DNA of 64,000 nt, from positions 4,154,001 through 4,218,000 of the forward strand of contig NZ_CP051204.2 in assembly GCF_012516375.2 (NCBI RefSeq), written 5' to 3'. The notes under the pieces were generated by a model that did no database searches, was not told the DNA's origin, and saw nothing but the letters and a program-made list of their open reading frames with translations. The translations under genes were made by a program, and so were the position numbers. The stretch comes from Chitinophaga oryzae (GTDB lineage Bacteria > Bacteroidota > Bacteroidia > Chitinophagales > Chitinophagaceae). Below are positions 34,099 to 42,401 of this stretch, one piece after another. Within the stretch, counting starts at the first letter, position 1, and each line of letters opens with the position of its first letter.

Positions 34099-34189
34099 CT
34101 ATATACCAAAACCTGGAAAAACCAAAGACCGAAGCAAGAGACGAATCAACATGAACAGATAAGGGTTAACCGATGACTTGTTACAACAA

Positions 34190-34217
34190 AAAAGCATAGC
34201 GGCCTCGCTATGCTTTT
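34190..34217. terminator. Bidirectional terminator
   Basis: The arms AAAAGCATAGC and GCTATGCTTTT surround the loop GGCCTC and are followed by CTTTT on the plus strand. It separates the convergent ankyrin and methyltransferase genes and overlaps the latter's stop. Confidence 0.8.
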
Positions 34218-34735
34218 CTTTTGCGTTCCATGGCCCTCAGGGCATACATCCTGCCGGAACGGTACACCGACGGCCTTTCACCGAGGAAGGTCACCTGAGA
34301 AAATCCTTCGGCCGCCAGCAACTGCTGCAGCGCATCCCGCCGGATGGGGTAAGGCACCCATGTATTGGCGGCATCGGTATCATATTCCACCAATACCCAC
34401 TGGGCGCCGGGCGCCAGCCGCCGGCTCAATTGACGGACCAAGGCCGGTTTATCTTTCACATAATGCAGGGAATTGGCCATGAGAATACCCTGTAAGCCTT
34501 CCACAGGCAATTCATTTTGCACAAAATCAAGTTGCAAAGGAAGGATGTTTTGCTGCGCCGGATTGGGCCGCGCTGTCAGTTGGACCGGCGCTGCGTCCAC
34601 CGCATAAATAGTACTGCCGGCGGGCAACAGGTTGGCCAGCGCGTAGGTAAACAGTCCGCTGCCGCAGCCCAGGTCTGCCCAGGTACCCGCGATATAATCG
34701 GCTTTAATAAGTTGTATTGCTTCCTGTAGTTCCAT
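34208..34735 (-). CDS. Class I SAM-dependent methyltransferase
   Basis: This is a 175-aa Rossmann-fold methyltransferase. Motif I is WADLGCGSGLFTYALANLL (about 17-35), the acidic motif II is IYAVDAAP, and the LQGILMANSLHYVKDK stretch is motif IV. It is short, without an extra substrate domain, so the substrate cannot be predicted. It begins 6 bp after the AraC stop on the same strand and is therefore probably expressed from the AraC promoter. Efflux system 1 has no matching gene. Confidence 0.85.
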   Translation of the reverse strand: MELQEAIQLIKADYIAGTWADLGCGSGLFTYALANLLPAGSTIYAVDAAPVQLTARPNPAQQNILPLQLDFVQNELPVEGLQGILMANSLHYVKDKPALVRQLSRRLAPGAQWVLVEYDTDAANTWVPYPIRRDALQQLLAAEGFSQVTFLGERPSVYRSGRMYALRAMERKRKA

Positions 34736-34741
34736 TGTTTT

Positions 34742-35530
34742 TTATTTCAGCAGCCGGAAATCACTGGGCCGCATGTTAAGCATTTGCTGGAAAGTATTAC
34801 TGAACGCGGTGATACCCGAATAACCCACCTCGTACGCCACCTCACTCACATTCATTTCCGTCTGTAACAGCAGCTCCATGGCCCGTATCATCTTCAGCAT
34901 TTTTACGTATTGAAGGAACGAAGTGTTCAGTGTTTGTTTGAAAAGCCTGGTCAGGTTACGTACGCTGTGGCCGAAATGCGCAGCCACGTCCGGCAACATC
35001 AGCGGTTCGCTGACGTTGTCGTGCAGATAACGGAGAATGTCCTGCATGCGGCTGTCTTCCGTAGTGGGCAGCAGGATGGAAAAGGGCCGGCCGCTGGTAT
35101 GCGGCAGTATATGCTTCAACGTTGTCAATACCTCATGCTGCCAGGTGCCCGGCAGGATATCTCCCCGCCATGCAGCGGAAAGCTGCAGGATTTCATTCAC
35201 CACGCCCGTTACCGGGTAGATGCTCAACCGGCCGTAAAAAGGATGGCTGGCATCTTCTTCATCCATAAAATAAATATTGTGGATTACCAGCGAGGAGCTG
35301 TTGAACTTGATATTGTGGTCCATCCCCGGAGGGATCCAAACGTAGTGTTGTGCAGGAATATAGTATTGTTTATTGTGTGTGTTCAGGTAAGCAATGCCTC
35401 CTTCCACCAGCAGTATCTGGCTTTTATCATGACGGTGCATCGGGAACCGGTTCTCCAGCGGTTCATTTAATACATAGATCGCTCCCGGGTTACTGTCTAT
35501 TTCATTCCTGAATTTTTTGAAGACATCCAT
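34742..35530 (-). CDS. AraC family regulator of efflux system 2
   Basis: This is a 262-aa paralogue of the 17022 regulator. An N-terminal cupin-like domain (about 12-95, NRFPMHRHDKSQILLVEGG, FIDP-like YVWIPPGMDHNI) precedes a C-terminal AraC domain (about 165-260, LMLPDVAAHFGHSVRNLTRL, GYSGITAFSNTFQQMLNMRP). It is divergent from the tolC-hlyD-mfs operon of system 2, with 89 bp between starts. The shared 25-bp operator-like motif lies 3 bp ahead of its ATG. It should sense a pump substrate and switch on system 2. Confidence 0.92.
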   Translation of the reverse strand: MDVFKKFRNEIDSNPGAIYVLNEPLENRFPMHRHDKSQILLVEGGIAYLNTHNKQYYIPAQHYVWIPPGMDHNIKFNSSSLVIHNIYFMDEEDASHPFYGRLSIYPVTGVVNEILQLSAAWRGDILPGTWQHEVLTTLKHILPHTSGRPFSILLPTTEDSRMQDILRYLHDNVSEPLMLPDVAAHFGHSVRNLTRLFKQTLNTSFLQYVKMLKMIRAMELLLQTEMNVSEVAYEVGYSGITAFSNTFQQMLNMRPSDFRLLK

Positions 35531-35533
35531 ACG

Positions 35534-35558
35534 TGGCCAAAATTAGTAAACTTTTGGC
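35534..35558. promoter_or_regulatory. Operator-like motif, second copy
   Basis: Read on the minus strand it is GCCA-N4-TTTA-CTAA-N4-GGCCA, the same pattern and spacing as at 16996-17020. In addition, 35535-35542 and 35552-35559 form a perfect inverted repeat GGCCAAAA-N9-TTTTGGCC. It lies in the divergent promoter region of the AraC and TolC genes. Confidence 0.6.
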
Positions 35559-35619
35559 CTATTATACTAAATAAGACTTTCCCTCAATCGTGAATTTTGC
35601 ACTAACCATTTTTCTGTAG

Positions 35620-36927
35620 ATGATGAAACACGATATTTTACGTTTATCCCTGCTGCTGGCCACCGCTTATCCGTGGCCGGTCTGCGCCCAGCAGCCCCGT
35701 CCGGGCGAAATTACGCTGGCCATGGTATGGGAGCAGGCGGAAGCCGGCAACCGGCAGATCGCCCTGCAACAGCAGGAACTGGCGGGCAGCACGGAGAAAG
35801 TGCTGGCGGCCCGCGACGCACGGCTGCCGTCGCTCAACCTGGACGGCTCCTACTCCCGCCTGAGCAATATGCCATTGTACACAGAGGGTATCCTGCACGC
35901 CCCTAAGCAGTTTCCCGTTTCCCATGAGCACTATGCCGCCGGCAGTAACCTGTACGTCAACCTGTACAACGGCGGACAGACCACCCGGGAAATAGCCATC
36001 GCCAAAACGGAACAGTCAATCTCCGCCACGCGGCTGCAACGTTCCGTAGCCGACATTCGCTACGAAGCTGCGGTACATTTCCTCGACCTCTATCGGTACC
36101 AGCAGTTCAGGACGTTGCTGGAACAGGATATCCGTGCCAGTGAGCTGCAGCTCACCGAAATAAAGCACCTGTACAAAAACGGGCTGGTATTGAAAAGCGA
36201 TGTGCTGCGGGAGGAAGTAAAGATCGCCAACCAGCAGCTGTCGCTGACGGAGATCAACAACAACATCGCCATCAGCACCCAACGGCTCCACTACCTGATG
36301 GGCCGGCCCGATACCGGGGCGCTGTACCCTGTCGTTGCACTGCCGCCAACCGCGGCGCCGCCGCCTGACACCAGCAGTCAGGATGCCCCCGAATACAGAC
36401 TGGCACTGAAGCATACCAGTCTCGGCGCCTTAAAGCTGGACCAGGTCAAAGCTGCGCCGTTGCCGAAGCTGGGCTTCTTCGCGGAATACCGCTACACCTA
36501 TCCGCAAACGTCTTACTATCCGTATTCCAGGGTGCCATGGTCCGCCGGACAGGCAGGTCTTAGCCTCAGCGTGCCCGTCGCCGCTTTTTATCAGAACCGG
36601 CATAAAACACGGGCTGCCCGCATTGCATGGCAACAGCAGCAGACGCTGACCGCCAGCGTACAGGACAAACTGCGGCAGGACATACATGCAGCGTACCTCC
36701 ATTACCAGGAAGCCGTCCAACAAACAGCCGTGGCACGCAATAATATGCTGCAAGCCACAGAGAGCCTGCGCATCCTGCGCAATGCCTATTTCAACCAGCA
36801 ATCGCTGCTGAGTGATCTGCTGGACGCAGAAACACAATTGCTGCAATCAAAATTCAACCTCACCACCGCCATGGTAAGAGTGCAGGTACAACATTATCAA
36901 TTACTCAGATTAACAGGAAGAATATGA
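35620..36927 (+). CDS. TolC family outer-membrane efflux protein, system 2
   Basis: This is a 435-aa outer-membrane channel with a signal peptide ending at about residue 23 (WPVCAQQ). Two outer-membrane efflux protein repeats include AARDARLPSLNLDGSYSRLS, YKNGLVLKSDVLREEVKI and SLLSDLLDAETQLLQSKFNL. The first of the tandem ATG codons (35620) is used here; 35623 is equally possible. It overlaps the HlyD gene by 4 bp (ATGA), a sign of coupled translation. It is clearly paralogous to the channel at 15601-16935. Confidence 0.93.
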   Translation: MMKHDILRLSLLLATAYPWPVCAQQPRPGEITLAMVWEQAEAGNRQIALQQQELAGSTEKVLAARDARLPSLNLDGSYSRLSNMPLYTEGILHAPKQFPVSHEHYAAGSNLYVNLYNGGQTTREIAIAKTEQSISATRLQRSVADIRYEAAVHFLDLYRYQQFRTLLEQDIRASELQLTEIKHLYKNGLVLKSDVLREEVKIANQQLSLTEINNNIAISTQRLHYLMGRPDTGALYPVVALPPTAAPPPDTSSQDAPEYRLALKHTSLGALKLDQVKAAPLPKLGFFAEYRYTYPQTSYYPYSRVPWSAGQAGLSLSVPVAAFYQNRHKTRAARIAWQQQQTLTASVQDKLRQDIHAAYLHYQEAVQQTAVARNNMLQATESLRILRNAYFNQQSLLSDLLDAETQLLQSKFNLTTAMVRVQVQHYQLLRLTGRI

Positions 36928-37973
36928 ACAAACAACTGACAACCACCGACCGGTTTATCCTTTACGGCACGCGGGCAGCAGCGCTCTTTACAGCCGCAGG
37001 CCTCTGCTGCTGGGGAGTTTGGTACTGCATGCGCCTCCTGCGCTATGAAGAAACCAACGACGCACAGATAGAAGCCTATATCAATCCCATCAGCGCCCGC
37101 GTATCGGGCTACATCCACCAGATACGTTTCGAAGAAAACCAATTCGTCAATGCCGGCGATACACTGGTGATCATAGACGACCGGGATTATAAGGCACAGG
37201 CCTCCGAAGCTGCGGCGGCCCTGGAAAACGCCCGTGCGCAGACCACTTTGCTGGAAAGCCGTATCACCACCCTGAGAAACGAAGCTGCTGTTTCCGCCGC
37301 CCGTATAGATGCTGCCAAAGCGCGCCTGTCGCACCAGGAACAGGAGTATAAGCGGTTCGCCAATTTGCTGGCCGAAGCGTCCACCACGCAGCAACGGTAT
37401 GACAATGTGAAGGCAGCGCTGGACATCGCCACCTCCGAATACCAGGCCGCGCTGCGCGATCATGCCTCTGCCGAAGCCCGCATTGCGGAAGCCGCCCATC
37501 AGTCGGCCGCCGTAGCAGCAGAAATCAGGCGCCGCGAGGCGGTGGCCGAACAGCACCAGCTCAGTGTAGGCTATACCGTTATCCGCGCTCCCTATAACGG
37601 ACGCGTAGGCCGCAAGAATATTCAGGAAGGGCAACTGATACAGGCCGGCCAGCCGCTCACCTTCATTTCCAACGACGATACGCCGAAATGGGTGGTGGCC
37701 AATTTCAAAGAGACGCAGGTGCAGCAGTTCAGGACCGGGCAACCGGTGACCGTTACGGTAGACGCTTTCCCCGGTGAGACTTTCCACGGAGAGATCGCCT
37801 CCCTGTCTCCCGCTACAGGTTCCCGTTATTCGTTACTGCCGCCGGACAATGCCACCGGTAACTTCGTCAAGATCATCCAGCGGATACCGGTACGTATACG
37901 CCTGCTGGAAAATCCCACCGTACTGGCGCGCCTCGTTGCCGGTATGAATGCCAATGTTTCTGTCAGTAAATAG
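36924..37973 (+). CDS. HlyD/EmrA periplasmic adaptor, system 2
   Basis: This is a 349-aa membrane-fusion protein with one N-terminal helix (about 14-35). The sequence ETNDAQIEAYINPISARVSG matches system 1 almost word for word. The coiled-coil hairpin spans about 85-200, followed by TVIRAPYNGRVGRKNIQEGQ. The beta-barrel part has WVVANFKETQVQQF, and the shared signature is GSRYSLLPPDNATGNFVKII. It starts within the TolC stop and ends 6 bp before the MFS gene. Confidence 0.93.
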   Translation: MNKQLTTTDRFILYGTRAAALFTAAGLCCWGVWYCMRLLRYEETNDAQIEAYINPISARVSGYIHQIRFEENQFVNAGDTLVIIDDRDYKAQASEAAAALENARAQTTLLESRITTLRNEAAVSAARIDAAKARLSHQEQEYKRFANLLAEASTTQQRYDNVKAALDIATSEYQAALRDHASAEARIAEAAHQSAAVAAEIRRREAVAEQHQLSVGYTVIRAPYNGRVGRKNIQEGQLIQAGQPLTFISNDDTPKWVVANFKETQVQQFRTGQPVTVTVDAFPGETFHGEIASLSPATGSRYSLLPPDNATGNFVKIIQRIPVRIRLLENPTVLARLVAGMNANVSVSK

Positions 37974-37979
37974 CCGCTT

Positions 37980-39569
37980 ATGTCATCCGCCACTTTACCA
38001 CTTTTTAAACCCTGGGTCCCTGAATGGCTGATCCGTGTGACGATCTTCCTCGTGTTGTTGCCGGCACTGGGCATCTTCGCGCTCTATTTCAGCAACGGCG
38101 CGGAAACCGCCGGTTATTACGGTATGGAGCCGGCAGACGTACAATATTCCGTTGTGCTGATGTACGCCATGCTGGTGGCTTTTCTCCCGGTAGACGACCG
38201 GCTGGTGAAATATATGAAGCCCCGGCCCTACCTCCTTATCGGCGCCGTCGTGAATACGCTGACCTGTTTCATCTGCGCCAGCAGCCGGAACATATCCGTC
38301 TTTATGATCTGCCGTTTCATCCAGGGGGTGATGTGCGCCCCGTTCTGCAGCATCTGCCTCCATATGATTTTCTCCCGCTTACGCTCCGACAGGGCACGGG
38401 TGATCGGTTACTCCGTCTTCTATGGCAGCCTGCAGATATCTATACCCGGCGGCGCGCTCTTTTGCAGCTGGTTATTATATTATATTGAATTCAACCAGCT
38501 GTTTTATTTCCTTGTGCTGCTGGAGGTCCCGGGTATCCTGCTCCTGCTCATGATCACGAACAACGTACGCCTCCGGAAGAAATTCCCGTTGTACCAGCTG
38601 GACTGGCCCAGTGCTTTTTTATACGCTGTTTTGTTGTGTATAGCGGGCTACATCTTTGTCTACGGCCAGCAGCTCAATTGGTTCTCCAACCCGCAGCTGT
38701 GTTGGCTGCTGCTCATCGCGCTGATCAGCGGGACGCTTTTCTGCGTACGGCAGTTTTCATTAAAACGTCCGTTGCTGAATCTCCGGTTGTTTCGTTTTGC
38801 CGGCTTCAGAAACGGGCTGTTGCTACTCGTCGCCTATTATGTATTTAAGGGTACCACCGGGCATGTATATGCTTATCTGCAGGGGGTGCTGCAGGTAGAC
38901 CCTGTGCATCTGACCCCTGTATGGGTGAGCAATATCGCCGGTATAGTGGCAGGCGTGGTGGTCGCTTCCCGGCTGGTACTTAACCAAACGGATACACGCC
39001 GGATACTGTGCTGCGGCTTTCTGTCACTGTTGCTGTTTCATATCTGGATGTACTTTTTGTTTTCCCGCGTAGCCAACACCAGCCAGTTTCTGGCGCCCAT
39101 GTGGATACAGGGTTTTGGAACAGGAGCGCTGTTCGTGCCCATCATCATGTATGTCGTGGGGACGGTCCCGGCAGCCATGGCGGGCAGTGTTTCCTTCATT
39201 GGTATTGCCGCCCGTTTTACCGGCTTTTGCGGCAGCCTGGCTTTCGCGAACTATTTCCAGTTATATGCCAGGAGCATTCATTATAATAAATTCAGGGAGC
39301 AGTTCACCGATATCAATCCCATACGGGAAAATGTGCTGGAGCAGTTCCGGCAACATTTCCTGGCCAACGGGCGGGATATGGCCACTGCGCGGCAGCTGGC
39401 AGACGGTGCCGCCAGGCGCCTGTTGCAGGAACAAACAGGCTTACGGGCATCGATGGATTATTATGGCTGGATGATTATCGGTTTAAGTGTATTGATTACC
39501 GTTATAATAGCGGGACCATGGGTCAAACAACAGGTATTGCGCCCCCGGAAGGCGTTTACGCCGTATTGA
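37980..39569 (+). CDS. MFS transporter of tripartite efflux system 2
   Basis: This is a 529-aa DHA2/EmrB-like drug:H+ antiporter with about 14 helices. The opening PWVPEWLIRVTIFLVLLPAL and the blocks MICRFIQGVMCAPFCSICLH and LYQLDWPSAFLYAVLL parallel the MFS protein of system 1. The two are paralogues and not recent copies, because identity is patchy outside these blocks. The C-terminal region has a soluble helical stretch (HFLANGRDMATARQLADGAA) like system 1. It closes the operon ahead of the terminator at 39575. Confidence 0.9.
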   Translation: MSSATLPLFKPWVPEWLIRVTIFLVLLPALGIFALYFSNGAETAGYYGMEPADVQYSVVLMYAMLVAFLPVDDRLVKYMKPRPYLLIGAVVNTLTCFICASSRNISVFMICRFIQGVMCAPFCSICLHMIFSRLRSDRARVIGYSVFYGSLQISIPGGALFCSWLLYYIEFNQLFYFLVLLEVPGILLLLMITNNVRLRKKFPLYQLDWPSAFLYAVLLCIAGYIFVYGQQLNWFSNPQLCWLLLIALISGTLFCVRQFSLKRPLLNLRLFRFAGFRNGLLLLVAYYVFKGTTGHVYAYLQGVLQVDPVHLTPVWVSNIAGIVAGVVVASRLVLNQTDTRRILCCGFLSLLLFHIWMYFLFSRVANTSQFLAPMWIQGFGTGALFVPIIMYVVGTVPAAMAGSVSFIGIAARFTGFCGSLAFANYFQLYARSIHYNKFREQFTDINPIRENVLEQFRQHFLANGRDMATARQLADGAARRLLQEQTGLRASMDYYGWMIIGLSVLITVIIAGPWVKQQVLRPRKAFTPY

Positions 39570-39574
39570 AGCAT

Positions 39575-39598
39575 TCCCCGGGCGTATCTGCCCGGGGA
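39575..39598. terminator. Terminator of efflux operon 2
   Basis: The 9-bp GC-rich arms TCCCCGGGC and GCCCGGGGA flank GTATCT, followed by TATTTTAT. It lies between convergent stops (39569 and 39615). Confidence 0.8.
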
Positions 39599-39614
39599 TA
39601 TTTTATACGGTTGA

Positions 39615-40706
39615 TTACTTTCTCCATTGGAAATAAAAACAACTTCCTTCCCCTTTCACTGATTCCACCCATACCTTACCGCCCTGTGTTTCCACCAGCA
39701 GTTTCAGGATATTAAGACCGATACCGGTCCCTTTGCCGTTATCGCCGTCATTCTCTACTTTTTCAAACAGCCGGAAAATGCGTTCGTTGTCTTTGTCTGC
39801 GATCCCCGGCCCGTTGTCTTTTACGAAAAACTCATAGTATTCGCCCTTATCCTCTCCCCCGATACTGATTTCCACCCGGGGTTTGTCTACATATTTAATC
39901 GCGTTGCTGATCAGGTTCTGGAACACCTGTTGCAGTTTCTGGCGGCTGGTATATAAAACGGGAAGATTATCCGCTATCTGTATATGCACATTGGCCGGCG
40001 GGAACAACAGCTGTACCAGTGTTCCCAGCAGTTCATTCACCGCTGTCAGTTCTTCCGGCTGGTTGTCCTGGTGTGCGCGGCTGTATTCCAGGATAGCGGA
40101 GATCATATCAGCCAGTTTATGGGAGGCGTCTACCGCCATGTCTACAAAAGACAGCAGTTCTGTGGACCGCTGCAGCTCTTCCTCCTCGCGGAGAATAAGC
40201 AAAAGGCTGGTAATACCGGAGAGCGGCGATTTCAGGTCGTGGGCCACCACATGCATAAAACGCTCCAGCTGCCCGTTGATCTGTTCCTTCGCTTTCAGCG
40301 CCATTTTCAGCTCACGCTGATAGTAATACAGCCGTTCGAAGACATCCACTTTGGCGCGGGTCAGGTGTTTGTGCAGGGGTTTGGGAAGGTAGTCTACCGC
40401 TCCTTTCTCAAAGCCTTTCAGCATATCTTCCTCGTCTTTGTTGGTAGCTGTTACGAAAATGACGGAGATATCCTTTGTCTGCGGGTGGGCTTTGAGCTGG
40501 CGGGCTACCTCATAGCCATCCATGTCCGGCATCTGGACATCGAGCATTACCAGTCCTATATCGTCCTGTTCCCGGGCGATATCCAGGGCTTCCCGGCCGG
40601 TGGTGGCCAGCACAAAGGTCCGTTTTTCCGTCTCGAGCATACGCTGCAATACCAGGAGATTGGCCCTATGGTCATCTACCAATAATATTTTAAACTTCGT
40701 GGTCAT
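39615..40706 (-). CDS. Response regulator receiver-histidine kinase
   Basis: This is a 363-aa soluble signalling protein with reversed order. An N-terminal receiver domain (about 1-120, LLVDDHRA, phospho-acceptor Asp56 in VMLDVQMPDMDG, KPL switch Lys) is joined to a HisKA/HATPase kinase. The His156 is in VVAHDLKSPLSG, and the ATPase has N- and G-boxes NLISNAIKYV, VKDNGPGIAD and GKGTGIGLNI. I start at the ATG at 40706. A -7 element (TATATTTG on the minus strand, 40731-40724) makes the upstream ATG at 40721 too close to the transcription start. It is divergent from the response regulator at 40826. Confidence 0.93.
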   Translation of the reverse strand: MTTKFKILLVDDHRANLLVLQRMLETEKRTFVLATTGREALDIAREQDDIGLVMLDVQMPDMDGYEVARQLKAHPQTKDISVIFVTATNKDEEDMLKGFEKGAVDYLPKPLHKHLTRAKVDVFERLYYYQRELKMALKAKEQINGQLERFMHVVAHDLKSPLSGITSLLLILREEEELQRSTELLSFVDMAVDASHKLADMISAILEYSRAHQDNQPEELTAVNELLGTLVQLLFPPANVHIQIADNLPVLYTSRQKLQQVFQNLISNAIKYVDKPRVEISIGGEDKGEYYEFFVKDNGPGIADKDNERIFRLFEKVENDGDNGKGTGIGLNILKLLVETQGGKVWVESVKGEGSCFYFQWRK

Positions 40707-40723
40707 AACTATATAATCCATCG

Positions 40724-40731
40724 CAAATATA
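40724..40731 (-). promoter_or_regulatory. -7 element of the REC-kinase gene
   Basis: TATATTTG on the minus strand is an exact TAnnTTTG. It lies 18 bp ahead of the ATG at 40706 and decides that start. Confidence 0.55.
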
Positions 40732-40765
40732 GGGCTTAAAAATGCAGAGATTTACATATAATCCC

Positions 40766-40790
40766 TATCTTTATTACACTGAATACAGTG
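40766..40790 (+). promoter_or_regulatory. -7-like element and palindrome ahead of the response regulator
   Basis: TATCTTTA (40766-40773) is one base from TAnnTTTG. Three bases later follows the dyad CACTG-AATA-CAGTG (40777-40790), near the likely transcription start. It may be an operator, or part of a 5'-UTR hairpin. Confidence 0.4.
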
Positions 40791-40825
40791 ACCATAACCA
40801 CCATGAGTAACCGCTAATCGAGTAT

Positions 40826-41203
40826 ATGTATAAGATCCTTGTTATTGAAGACGATGAAGTGATGCCCAAAATCATTGAGCGGATACTTCATAAGGAAGCC
40901 TATCAGCTGGACCATGTAGTTAATGGAAAAGAGGCCATTAGAAAGCTGGAAGAGACCAACTATGGATACGACCTGATCATAACCGATATTATGATGCCGT
41001 ATGCCAATGGTTTCGAAATCCTGAGCCGGGTAAAGGGCAGAAAAGAAGGCAAGCCTATCGCTGTTATCATTGTCTCCAATGCAGGCAATGAAGATATGAT
41101 CCTGGAAGGCTTCAAACTGGGGGCGGACGATTTTCTCAAGAAGCCGGTCATCCCCGGTGAACTGCTGATCCGTGTGAAACGCCTGCTGATGCAATACCAG
41201 TAG
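40826..41203 (+). CDS. Stand-alone response regulator receiver domain
   Basis: This is a 125-aa CheY-like single-domain regulator. It contains the acidic pair in VIEDDEV, phospho-acceptor Asp54 in ITDIMMPYANG, the Thr/Ser-equivalent in IIVSNAGNED and Lys in FLKKPVIPGE. There is no output domain. It lies between a receiver-kinase gene and an exopolysaccharide operon, so phosphorylation-dependent control of polysaccharide synthesis is a reasonable inference. The gap to the HEAT-repeat gene is 46 bp, so it may share that operon. Confidence 0.93.
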   Translation: MYKILVIEDDEVMPKIIERILHKEAYQLDHVVNGKEAIRKLEETNYGYDLIITDIMMPYANGFEILSRVKGRKEGKPIAVIIVSNAGNEDMILEGFKLGADDFLKKPVIPGELLIRVKRLLMQYQ

Positions 41204-41249
41204 TTGTGCCTTTTGCCATGTGATATTTTACTGACCATTTCCTGCGACC

Positions 41250-42395
41250 ATGAAAACCATACCGGCTTTTTTTTCGGCTACGGTGGACCAGTTCCGTTAC
41301 GCCCCGCTCGTCATCCAGATCGCGGTAGCCTTTACCGTGATAGCCGTCTCGATGACAGCCATCGCCTATATCTCCATCCTGATCAACCGCTACCGGAGCT
41401 ACCTTCGGGATAAAAAGCTGGCGGCTTTACATCCGATGATCGATGATCTGCTCACAGAACATATATTAATGAACGAAGAGCTGTATACCGATGAGCCGGT
41501 AGAGGCAGCTGTTCCGGTGGAAGTATTCGACAAACCCATCTTTGAAAAGAAATGGGCGCGGCAGGTGCTGATACAGCGGCTGATGCAGTACCGCGACAAC
41601 GTACAGGGCGCTATGGGCAGCCAGCTGCGCAACCTTTACGTGCAGCTGGGGCTGGACAAGGACTCGCTCAGGAAGCTGAAGTCCAGCCGCTGGAACCATA
41701 AAATACAGGCACTTGGCGAGCTTACCAACATGGACATTCCTATTGCCGACGTGATCATCCTGCCGTTAACGAATAGCCGTAACCGTGAGTTACGCGCCGC
41801 TGCCCGTCACGCTTACATCAAGCTAAGCAAAAACGAGCCATTCAAATTTTTCGACGTCGCCACAGAGCCGTTGCTGCTCTGGGACCAGGTGGAGCTTTTC
41901 CGTATCATTTCCACCACCGACCGCATCTCCATTCCTAACTTTGCCCAGTGGATCACCTACTCTTCCAATAAAAGTATTATCTCCTTCTGTCTGAAGCTGG
42001 TAGAGCATTACCAGCAGTTAAGCGCCGTGCCTGCTGTGGTAAAGCTGCTGGACACCCGCGATCATTACCTGCGGGCCAATGCCATCAACTGCCTCGGTAA
42101 GTTAAAGATTGAACAGGTGGAGGAAAAACTGCGGAGCATGTATGACAGTCAGCCGCACCATTGCAGAACAGAAATACTGAAGGCTTTCGGGCGTATCAGC
42201 AGCGGAAAACAGATAGAATTCCTCCGGCAGGAGTTCCTGCATTCCTCGGATTTTGAGATCCGTAAACACGCCGCCAAATCGCTCATTAATAACCAATGGG
42301 CCGCCGGCGAGGTTATCCAGGAGCTGGTAGATACTGCTACCCGGGAGAACAAACTCATCCTGAAACACTGTATGAACCCGTTAATCAAATTCTAG
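41250..42395 (+). CDS. Membrane-anchored HEAT-repeat protein
   Basis: This is a 381-aa protein. The N-terminal transmembrane helix (about residues 19-45, APLVIQIAVAFTVIAVSMTA) is followed by a cytosolic helical-repeat body with HEAT-type units, such as ALGELTNMDIPIADVIILPL, NRELRAAARHAYIKLS, LRANAINCLGKLKIEQVEEK and FEIRKHAAKSLINNQWAAGE. Such scaffolds bind partner proteins. It directly precedes the tandem glycosyltransferases (6 bp), so it could assemble or regulate the polysaccharide synthase under control of the nearby response regulator. No enzymatic motif is seen. Confidence 0.82.
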   Translation: MKTIPAFFSATVDQFRYAPLVIQIAVAFTVIAVSMTAIAYISILINRYRSYLRDKKLAALHPMIDDLLTEHILMNEELYTDEPVEAAVPVEVFDKPIFEKKWARQVLIQRLMQYRDNVQGAMGSQLRNLYVQLGLDKDSLRKLKSSRWNHKIQALGELTNMDIPIADVIILPLTNSRNRELRAAARHAYIKLSKNEPFKFFDVATEPLLLWDQVELFRIISTTDRISIPNFAQWITYSSNKSIISFCLKLVEHYQQLSAVPAVVKLLDTRDHYLRANAINCLGKLKIEQVEEKLRSMYDSQPHHCRTEILKAFGRISSGKQIEFLRQEFLHSSDFEIRKHAAKSLINNQWAAGEVIQELVDTATRENKLILKHCMNPLIKF

Positions 42396-42401
42396 TCGCT
42401 G

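Noticed and set aside
36897..37787. 296-codon minus-strand frame opposite the HlyD gene of system 2
   Set aside because: It is a shadow of the GC-rich third positions of the HlyD gene, with no recognisable domain.
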